From assembly GCA_025345505.1 (NCBI GenBank), contig JANVCC010000073.1, forward strand, positions 2,388,053-2,452,052: a DNA stretch of 64,000 nucleotides. The letters run 5' to 3'. The position numbers were made by a program, and so were the translations under genes. This stretch comes from Todiramphus chloris collaris (taxonomy: Eukaryota > Chordata > Aves > Coraciiformes > Alcedinidae). Below the pieces are notes generated by a model. The model saw only the letters and a list, made by a program, of their open reading frames with translations, was not told the origin of the DNA and ran no database searches. The stretch's first letter is position 1, and every line of letters starts with the position of its first letter. Positions 57,401 to 64,000 of the stretch are shown here, in pieces.

Positions 57401-60400
57401 AACGCTCGACTCTCTCAGAGACCATCGAGCAGTCACAAGGCAGTTCTGTTTAAATTTAACCTCATTTCCTCCATTTCTTTTAAGCTTCAAATTCTATCAA
57501 ACTAAGGTTAAGCGTAACCAGTGGAAAGAGAATTCTAAAACCCAAATGCTTCCTGACTTCTCAGGCAAGACCGATGGCGTGAAAATGTAATTGCTACAAA
57601 GGCCCAGTGCAGCTCTGAGACTTTCTAATGAGATGGGAAATCACAGAATCATGGAATGGTTTGGGGTTGATCCAGTACGCCTCACAAGAGCCTGGTGGAT
57701 CGCGTGGCTGATCTGGGAAGAGACGATAGCTCGCCGTTATCATCTCCTAGGCTTGTTTGAGATGTTATCCTTGCACCACATGCCGGTGGAGCACAGTCAT
57801 TTTTAAATTAACAGGTAAGGAGATAAATCTTGTAACAGGTTTAATTGTGTTGATCAAGCAACCCAGTAGCGTGTTAGAGGAAGCTGACCTGGAGATGCAC
57901 TAGTAGATTAGGGAATGAATAACTTTCTTCTGATGAATAATAATGAACATAGTGCTTTCTACAGTTTCTCTGTCATAGTTTCAAATATTAGGATGGCTCT
58001 CTAGTGGAAAGAGACTTGATGCAGCAATCTGGAGGATCTTTAAAGACTCTGTTCCCCGTGGAACAATGTGCCAGGTGAAAATCGCTACACCTACTTCTGT
58101 CCTTCACAACCCTGGAAGAAGAAATGAAGGTAAGAGGCTTTCTGCAAATGCCTCTGGAGCCCCTCCAGGAAAGGGGGAATACTGAACTAGTCACCAACCT
58201 CTTATTCTTAGAACATGACTGGGGCCTCCAACAACGAACCCATGGAAACAGTCTCATCAGGTGATGCTGCTGCTCTGCCCGACTCGTTCGGCAACCCCAC
58301 GATACCGCAGCTGGGGCCTCAGCACAACATCTGTCAGCCTGTGCTACCAAACGGATCTCAGAAGCGTTCAAGCCAGGTAATAACGAGACAGAAACTTTTG
58401 CTCTAACTCATCTGTGGTGGGAACTGAGAGTTACTGTGTCACTTCCCACTCAATATATGGTTAGTGGTCAAAAGAACCAAGCGAAAAATAATATGCAAAA
58501 GCTTCCATTAAAAATAGCTTTCACTGGAAGATGAAATAAAGTGGTGAAAAAAACCAGGCTGGCCACAGAACAGAATGAGTCTTTTCTGTTTAGTTTGTGA
58601 AACTGGCCCTGAAAATGTGAAACAGAAAGAGGGGAAAGGTGTGTAGGTGTCCACAGAGACACACACACAGATTTTTCTGAAAGAGTAAAAGGGATCAAAC
58701 CCTTTTCAGGTTCTTCTGCTTACACTGTGACTGAACAGAGGCATTTCCCACTACTTCCCCAGTGACACCACAGCTAACAGCACGAGCTGTGCACGTCACA
58801 AATGCAGGACTGCAGGAAGGAAACACTGAAAGAGTGAGTTTAAAAAGGAACTGATTAAAAATATTTTTGATAATTTAACTAGAACATCTGTGAATCTTTT
58901 TACGTAAGGCCCAAATGTCAAGGAGTGAACTGAAGACACGTACCTTTTTCCACCGGGTTGCTCAGAGTCACTGAAAAAGAAAAACAAACAACAAAAATGT
59001 CTACGTAGCAAAGAGGATTCTCAGAGAAGTCTGTGACAAATCGTGTTTCTCTTTGAAATACAGCCCAGAAAACTTCCAATTCAAGCAGCAAAAAGAGAGC
59101 CCACGGTTCAGTGTCAAATCAAAAGCATCCACAGCAATTCCTTATTTATTCAGGCAAATGACACCCGCAACAAGATGTTCAATAACTGTTCCTCGTGCTG
59201 TTTTTTCCCTCCTTGTAAAACGTATCTGCTATCTCTGCACATTAGAAATGTGACAAAAATAATCCACTTGGCGACAGTGATGTGACAAGATTACCAGGGC
59301 TCCTCTAGCAACTGTCCAAGCAGCATCTCTACACATCTCTGCGCCAGTCTCTGGGGTGTCCTGATCCTCCACAGTAAGCAATGCCCTGGTGCATTTCTGA
59401 ATCAGCATAAATAAAAAAGAACAAACTGTCTCCGCTTGGGCCTACTGGGTGACAAAGGACACGCTGCAGCGACACAATTATTTCCACACTTCCTACCAGA
59501 AGAGTTTTTAAAACCCCTCTTTCCTTTACCATCGTCATCAGAACAGTCCCGGCTAACAACCACTGCAAGCAACCATCAAAGGGTACATTGCTCAACCTCT
59601 GCTTCTACTGATTATTTTCAAATCCACCCATTATTTTGGAAGCCATCATCCAAGTTTAGCAGAAAAGATAAAGACACCTTTCTTTAACTGGAAAGGAGCG
59701 GTTCTGTGATCCTGGGACAGAAGAATGATCGTTCATGGGATGGGAGCCCCTTAGACCGAGTCTACAACCTGGGATCTAACAGTTGCAACTGAGACATGTT
59801 GCTCTTTGGAGAACAGAGGAGTGACAGGAAACTCGTGGCTACAAATCATCTCCCAGAGTTGAGAGATTGCACAGACCAGCGGTGACCCCTTCAGTAACTC
59901 TGTCAGACTGCACAAAAAAGCAGCGATGGAGGGACTGGAGCCTTCTACTTCTCAGCTGACAGCCAGTGCTGGGGAAGAGACTACTTTCTTCCCCATGAGG
60001 GTGGTGAGACACTGGAACAGGTTGCCCAGGCATCATTCTATTCCAACCCCCCTGCCATGGCAGGGACACCTCCCACTAGAGCAGGGTGCTCGCAGCCCCA
60101 GCCAGCCTGGGCTTGAAGACTTCCAAGGACGGGGCTTCCACCACCTCTCTGGGCAACCTGTTCCAGTGTCTCACCACCCTCACAGGGAAGAAACTCTTCC
60201 CAATGTCCAACCAGAATCGATCGATCTCTAGTTTTAATCCATTCCCTCTCGTCCTGTCACTGCCTCACAGCCTAAAAAGTCCCTCCCCAGCTTTCTTGTA
60301 GCCCCCTTCAGATACTGGAAGGCCACAATAAGGTCTCCCCAGAGCCTTCTCTTCTCCAGACTGAACAACCCCAATTCTCTCAGTCTGTCCTCAGAATAAC

Positions 60401-62290
60401 ACAGGCCCAATCAAACCCCACTTAAACCAGCAGAGTCTTTTCTAATAGCTGCACTGAAACCAAAAAATTAACCCATGTTGAGTATTACTGAATTTGCACG
60501 GCACTGCAAATAAAGCACATTTCAAAAGACTGACAGCATTTCAGGAAAATACTTTTTTTGTCCCCTTGACAGCTCCATGCACCTTGGAGATCTCGTTCCC
60601 TGTGAATTCTTGAAAGAAACAGCCCACAATCTCAGAGATGGAATAAGATGTCAGGAAGTATTTGGGGGTTTGCCTAGCTGCCAATTAAAACAGACCAAAG
60701 AAACTGCTTTTCTCTTTAGTTCCCATCGAGGAAAAAAAACCACCAAGTCTTACTGCATTGGCAGCCCCAAAAAAACCCTGATTTAATTTGCTGTGTCAGA
60801 AAGCAGCTATTTTCAGAGAAACCTCTCAAACTACCAGTCTGAGAACTTTAGCTTCCCTTATTTGTCTTACCCGGGTCCTGAAGAGAATGAGCCACATGCT
60901 TCTCCTGACAACCTCAAAAGTCCAAGCTACCAGCTTTTCTCCCCACCCGCAGCTGAGCTAGCAATCCTTTCTTCTAGGTACAGGGCTTTGGCCAAACACC
61001 AAACCAGAACATAACGAACACAAGAAAGTTTTCAACTTACTATATAGTTAAACTGCTACATAAAGCTATACTATTGCTAGCCAGCAGCAAAAATTTCTTT
61101 CTAAAATTCAGTGTTTTCCACTCTACTGGCGCAGGTTACTTCATGTGTGAGTGACTTAATGTAACTCATATTTTTCCTTTCCAAAATGCAAAAAAAACCC
61201 CAAACAAAAATGACTGCAAGGCAGGACATATGTATACTGATTTTTGTTAAAAGCAGAAATCACGTCTGAGCGTTATCATATGGCAACAGTATGGACTTTC
61301 CCTGGGCGTGTAAATCTCAGGGACGTCACTTCCCCTGGCTGACATGAGGCCAGACAATACACCACTCATGACTAAGTAAAAGAACACTCGGCCAGCCCAG
61401 CTAGGGCAAAAAACTTCTGGAAAAGCAGGCCAGCAACACCATAATTATCCCACTAAGTATCGCAGAGTCGTTGAGGTTGGAAGAGACCTTTAGGATCGCG
61501 CAGTCCAAGGGTTCACCCACCACTAACCCATGTCCCTCAACACCACATCTCCACGGCTTCGAAAGCCCTCGAGGGATCACGGGCACCCCCACCACTGCCC
61601 TGGGCCTGACTAACACCGGAGAGCTTCTTCCCGGGCAGCCGGTGGCCCCGGGCTGTGCGTGCCGCGGTGCCGAGCCCTCCCGGAGCACATCCCCCGCTCT
61701 GGGGGCAGCCTCGCCGGGGTCAGGTCCGGGCAGCATCTGAGCGAGCCCGCCCAGCGACCCCAAGAGCCGCCCCGACACCTCCTCCTCCCACCTCCTCCTC
61801 CTCCAGCACGCACAGAGAGGGGCAGAAAGCGGAGAACAAGAAGGAAGCGGCAGCGCGATTCCCCCGCCCGCCGGAGATGCGCTGAGGGCACCGAGCGCTG
61901 AGGGCACCGAGCGCTGAGGGCACCGCTCCCGCCACGATCCCCCCGCCGATCGCGACTCCACCTCCGGGACCCTCGCAGGGCAAAGCCGGGAGGGCAGCGC
62001 TGCCCCCGGCGTTGAGGGAAACGGGTTCCCCCGCGGAGCCCGAAGCGGTGCCGGTGCTGAGGCGCGGCCCGGGGAGGGCGGGACGGGGCCCCCTCTTCCC
62101 CCCACCCCTCACGCCCCCTCCCGCCCCGCTGCCGCCCGAGCCACCGCTCCTCAGCCCGGCCGCGGCTCTCACCCAGGCACAGCTCGCAGACGTAGGCGTA
62201 GTAAGACCAGAGGACGACGAGGGCGATGATGAGGACGGGCAGCCAGGCGAACGCCCGCTGGCAGCACCGCAGCCCCCGCGACAGAGCCAT
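45418..62290 (-). CDS. ZDHHC15: ZDHHC15, palmitoyltransferase (complete, 11 coding exons)
   Basis: The exons, from 5', are 62173-62290, 58944-58970, 56340-56434, 55565-55685, 54693-54762, 54365-54397, 53216-53336, 51779-51911, 50627-50753, 50163-50272 and 45418-45461. They total 999 bases and encode 332 aa, with all phases consistent. The enzyme is a four-helix membrane S-acyltransferase that palmitoylates cysteines of Golgi and endosomal clients. Helices are near residues 16-37, 50-67, 167-190 and 206-230. The cysteine-rich domain runs from FCDRC (124-128) to VNNC (156-159). The catalytic DHHC is residues 150-153; Cys153 corresponds to human Cys159. STLE at 237-240 is the TTxE-type motif, and [16 protein letters not shown] is the C-terminal PaCCT region. 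The protein starts [10 protein letters not shown] like human MALSGGLRCC and ends SSLAIEKET like human SSLAVETET. These ends separate it from the close paralogue ZDHHC2. An in-frame ATG at 62320 would add 10 residues. Confidence 0.95.
45462..50162. other. ZDHHC15 intron 10 (4.7 kb)
   Basis: It holds a CR1 tail (48281-48345) and a possible cryptic exon (49308-49421, see findings). Reading frames such as 46003-46476 on plus show no domain. Confidence 0.65.
48281..48345 (-). mobile_element. CR1 3' tail, short
   Basis: On the plus strand it reads CATAGAATCACAGATTATTT then CAGTTGGAAGGGACCTACAG, the complement of a CR1 terminus. Confidence 0.85.
50163..50272 (-). CDS. ZDHHC15: ZDHHC15 coding exon 10
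   Basis: It encodes [20 protein letters not shown] then [16 protein letters not shown], the acidic cytosolic tail. The acceptor is CATGCAG and the donor GTAAGG, phase 1. Confidence 0.94.
50627..50753 (-). CDS. ZDHHC15: ZDHHC15 coding exon 9
   Basis: It encodes [20 protein letters not shown] then [20 protein letters not shown], the PaCCT region. The acceptor is TGTGTAG and the donor GTGAGT. Confidence 0.96.
51779..51911 (-). CDS. ZDHHC15: ZDHHC15 coding exon 8
   Basis: It encodes [20 protein letters not shown], the rest of helix four, [10 protein letters not shown] and RSTL. The STLE motif is completed by exon 9. Part of it is duplicated at 18425-18494. Confidence 0.97.
53216..53336 (-). CDS. 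ZDHHC15: ZDHHC15 coding exon 7
   Basis: It encodes [20 protein letters not shown] then [20 protein letters not shown]: the end of the cysteine-rich domain and the third membrane helix. It is missing from the inverted copy. Confidence 0.97.
54365..54397 (-). CDS. ZDHHC15: ZDHHC15 coding exon 6 (catalytic DHHC)
   Basis: A 33-base exon giving [12 protein letters not shown] with the catalytic cysteine. The acceptor is TTTTGCAG and the donor GTACGT. A base-identical copy of the exon lies at 17766-17798 on the plus strand. Confidence 0.97.
54693..54762 (-). CDS. ZDHHC15: ZDHHC15 coding exon 5
   Basis: It encodes [20 protein letters not shown] followed by CA, the first half of the zinc-binding cysteine-rich domain. 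The donor is GTAAGT. The inverted copy at 17485 begins just beyond this exon, in intron 5, and does not include it. Confidence 0.96.
55565..55685 (-). CDS. ZDHHC15: ZDHHC15 coding exon 4
   Basis: It encodes [20 protein letters not shown] through [13 protein letters not shown]. The donor is GTCAGC, weaker than the consensus GTRAGT, but the phase and the conserved protein support it. Confidence 0.93.
56340..56434 (-). CDS. ZDHHC15: ZDHHC15 coding exon 3
   Basis: It encodes the second membrane helix [18 protein letters not shown] and then [13 protein letters not shown]. The acceptor is TTGTTTTAG and the donor GTAAGA. Confidence 0.95.
56732..56862. repeat. 37-bp minisatellite, about 3.5 copies
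   Basis: Units start at 56732, 56769, 56806 and 56843 with GGGAACGATGGGATCCCTGT or close variants. Units 1 and 2 differ by one base and units 3 and 4 by more, so there is a gradient of divergence. Confidence 0.95.
57636..57671 (-). mobile_element. Possible CR1 terminus
   Basis: AAATCACAGAATCATGGAAT then GGTTTGGGGTTG resembles the complement of a CR1 tail but stops after about 35 bases. Confidence 0.5.
58944..58970 (-). CDS. ZDHHC15: ZDHHC15 coding exon 2 (27-base microexon)
   Basis: It encodes VTLSNPVEK, corresponding to human VTVLSPAEK. The acceptor is CTTTTTCAG and the donor GTACGT. The phase fits both neighbours. It is too short to be found by reading-frame length. Confidence 0.9.
59935..60033 (+). 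mobile_element. CR1 fragment in plus orientation
   Basis: GACTACTTTCTTCCCCATGA then GGGTGGTGAGACACTGGAAC and AGGTTGCCCAG is the internal CR1 3' region on the plus strand. It stops at 60033 and abuts a minus-strand CR1 that covers the same region. Confidence 0.8.
60034..60395 (-). mobile_element. CR1 LINE, 5'-truncated
   Basis: On the plus strand it starts CATCATTCTATTCCAACCCC and continues through CTCTGGGCAACCTGTTCCAG to GACTGAACAACCCCAATTCT. It forms an inverted repeat with 59980-60033. Confidence 0.9.
61458..61625 (-). mobile_element. CR1 LINE fragment
   Basis: On the plus strand it reads GCAGAGTCGTTGAGGTTGGA then AGAGACCTTTAGGATC and the CATGTCCCTCAACACCACAT block, the complement of an older CR1 subfamily end. 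It borders the ZDHHC15 CpG island. Confidence 0.8.
61881..61926. repeat. 16-bp tandem repeat, about 2.9 copies
   Basis: GCTGAGGGCACCGAGC is repeated in tandem with no change seen, inside the ZDHHC15 CpG island on the intron 1 side. Confidence 0.93.
62173..62290 (-). CDS. ZDHHC15: ZDHHC15 coding exon 1
   Basis: It encodes [10 protein letters not shown] then the first membrane helix [15 protein letters not shown] and CELCL. The ATG at 62290 has A at -3 and G at +4. The upstream in-frame ATG at 62320 (MADAAGLRGK) has C at -3. Human has six residues (MRRGWK) before MALS, so the longer form cannot be excluded. Confidence 0.92.
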
Positions 62291-62821
62291 CTTTCCTCTC
62301 AGCCCGGCCGCATCGGCCATCGGCTGCGCGGGGCTGAGCGGCGGCGGGAAGGGGGGGAGGGAGGCGCTCGGAGCTCGGCTGAGCGGCCTGGCGTGCGGGG
62401 GCGGGGCGCGGCGGGAGGGCGCCCCCTGGCGGCGCGGGAGCGCGCAGCGTGCGCGGCCCCGGGGCGAGGCGGCGGGGGGGGGACTTGGCCACTGGCCCTT
62501 CCACACGCTCGCCCCGCTCCTCTCTAACCCCCGGCAGGTCGCCGCAGCGGACCTTGGGTTCGGAGCTTCTCCGCCCGTAGCGCTGGCGGCACCGCCGTGG
62601 CCGGCGGGAGGGGATCCCGAAGCCATCGCGTTCCCTCTCCCCGTTGAGCGGAACGAGCTGCTTTTCGGAGACGGGTGAAATTCATGTACCATCCTCCTAG
62701 AATTCCCAGTGACGTGGGCACAAGGCACAGTACCTCGTTCCTTGCCCTGATTGCAGGTCACCTGCGAGGTTCAGCCTTGGGTACCTGGGCACACCAGGGC
62801 TCGCCTGACCTGGTCCCTGCT

Positions 62822-63125
62822 AGGAACAGAATCACAGACCGAGTTACATCGGAAGGGACCTCTAAAGGTCACCTAATCCAACCCCCTGCAGGGAGCAGGG
62901 CCATCTGCACCTAGAGCAGGGTGCTCAGAGCCCCGGGCAACCTCCCCTGCAATGGTGCCAGGGATGGGGCAGCCACCCCCTCTCTGGACAGCCTGGACCA
63001 GGCTCTGACACCCTCAGCACCAACAATTGGTTTATAGTTAGTCTGAATCTCCCTTCTTTTAGTTTAAACTTGTTACCCCTCATCCTATCACAACACCCCT
63101 CAGAGAACCCACATAAGCCTTTTTT
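62822..63125 (-). mobile_element. CR1 LINE, 5'-truncated
   Basis: On the plus strand it reads GAACAGAATCACAGACCGAG then CGGAAGGGACCTCTAAAGGT, through GGGCAACCTCCCCTGCAATG to CTCATCCTATCACAACACCC. It lies upstream of the ZDHHC15 promoter. Confidence 0.92.
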
Positions 63126-64000
63126 TTTCCACGGCAGCATCCCTGTGGCTGTCCACATGTCTAACGTACTCAGATGTTCTCTCTGACCAATGAATCTTTA
63201 CATCAAAAGCTCTTTTTATCAGTAATCAGACAATTTCCTACTGCGTTCTATCAGGCTTATCCTGCTTTTCTTGTAGGATGATCCCATCCTCTGCACGGAC
63301 AATGCCTGCTTTGCACAGATCCCAAGTTCCCTAACCACAAACCACGGGTGCTAGTGAATTTACATGGCAAGATCAGATTCAGGACAACCCGTGGAACAAA
63401 ATGAGTATCTCTGCCAACAACCTGATAACATGGCACTTAATGTAAAAAAAACCAAAAAACAAAAAAAACACATAAAAAAACCAAAATAAAAGACACACCT
63501 CACTCCCCCAGTCTGCTCCACAACCCTCTCTGAATTCCTGCAGGAATCCCCCTCATTTCCACATTCAGTAATGTGTTTTGAGTTAAAGCTTCAGTTAATT
63601 AAATCCACTATATTGCCTCCATTAAGGAAATTAGTTTTCTCATCAAGAGGGCGATTTATCTAACAGAATATATTTCTGAGAAAACCCTGGTGTAATTTGC
63701 CACACTTCCCCGTCACCTCTTTGTGCATCAGGTTTTTCCCCTCAGAATTTGTCCTAAAACTTTACTTGGTGCTGGTTTCAAGTTTACAGGCTGGACTGCC
63801 TCTAGAATCCTTTCTCTCTTTTTGAGTACAGGTACCAGATTTGCCATTCTCCTGGCCAAATCCTGGAATTTAGACACCACCTGTGATTCCTTCCTTTCCT
63901 TCCTTCCTTTGCATAGAGTTCAGAGGCCAACATTTTGGCCAGAGATACATTTCACAAACAGCAAGATTTGATAAAAAAAGGTCATTCTTGTGATCTAAAT
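63126..64000. other. Sequence upstream of ZDHHC15
   Basis: AT-rich sequence with an A-rich AAAACCAAAA-type stretch at about 63446-63490 and a short (TTCC)n near 63892-63909. No gene was recognised. Confidence 0.5.

Larger units (their letters stand above)
54763..58943. other. ZDHHC15 introns 2 to 4
   Basis: Introns 54763-55564, 55686-56339 and 56435-58943. The last contains a 37-bp minisatellite and a possible CR1 tail near 57636-57671. No additional exon was recognised. Confidence 0.6.
58971..62172. other. ZDHHC15 intron 1 (3.2 kb)
   Basis: It contains a rearranged CR1 pair (59935-60395), another CR1 (61458-61625), and at its 5' end the CpG island with a 16-bp tandem repeat. Confidence 0.7.
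61640..62640 (-). promoter_or_regulatory. ZDHHC15: CpG-island promoter of ZDHHC15
   Basis: A GC- and CpG-rich stretch around exon 1 with GC-box-like GGGCGGG elements and no TATA box. Transcription should start upstream of 62320 on the minus strand. Long open frames here are a composition effect. Confidence 0.8.

Noticed and set aside
50163-62290. Assignment of the minus-strand DHHC gene to ZDHHC2
   Set aside because: Some segments look ZDHHC2-like ([12 protein letters not shown]), but the start ([10 protein letters not shown]), the NPLLANEE tail, the SSLAIEKET end and the linkage to UPRT and ABCB7 all point to ZDHHC15.
61401-62761. Frame of 383 codons on the minus strand covering ZDHHC15 exon 1
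   Set aside because: Only residues from the MADA or MALS start to CELCL are coding. The rest reads through intron 1 and the upstream region, because GC-rich sequence lacks stops.
1-64000. CRISPR arrays, bacterial operons, tRNA or rRNA genes
   Set aside because: The sequence is vertebrate nuclear DNA. The tandem repeats seen are minisatellites without spacers, and no tRNA or rRNA pattern was recognised by eye. A tRNAscan or Rfam search was not possible.

Overview
This is a window of bird nuclear DNA. It has spliced genes with GT-AG introns and three CpG-island promoters. It carries many 5'-truncated CR1 LINE copies ending in the typical avian 3' tail, and a solo LTR of the ERVL-like type common in neoavian birds. 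Protein matches were made by recognising known vertebrate families, since no database search was possible. The gene order ABCB7 - UPRT - ZDHHC15 matches human Xq13.3. A non-galliform bird is a guess based on the LTR type.

Layout. Positions 1-12100 hold the 5' part of ABCB7 on the minus strand: exons 1-3 and the CpG-island promoter, with the rest running off the left edge. Positions 12200-22000 are intergenic and hold a long CR1, a rearranged inverted copy of part of ZDHHC15 (17485-18494), the solo LTR (20027-20506) and a CR1 tail. Positions 22000-36680 hold the complete UPRT gene on the plus strand (7 coding exons, 274 aa), ending at an AATAAA. Positions 36700-45400 have no firm coding exon; they probably contain the ZDHHC15 3' UTR plus spacer, a fragment of a CR1 endonuclease domain and a 10-N assembly gap. 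Positions 45418-62290 hold the complete ZDHHC15 gene on the minus strand (11 coding exons, 332 aa, or 342 aa from an upstream ATG). Its CpG island is at about 61640-62640. The right end holds another CR1 and AT-rich sequence.

Roles. ABCB7 is a mitochondrial inner-membrane ABC transporter needed for cytosolic iron-sulfur protein assembly. UPRT is the vertebrate homologue of uracil phosphoribosyltransferase and probably lacks the classical activity. ZDHHC15 is a membrane S-acyltransferase. They are ordinary neighbours, not a functional operon. ABCB7 and UPRT are divergent; UPRT and ZDHHC15 converge.

The most notable signal is the duplicated ZDHHC15 block. It lies 36 kb from its source in opposite orientation, with UPRT between them. 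It keeps introns but has lost exon 7. A sharply bounded 354-bp tract around the catalytic DHHC exon is almost identical between the copies (4 mismatches counted by eye), while the flanks are clearly diverged. This is the pattern expected of gene conversion.
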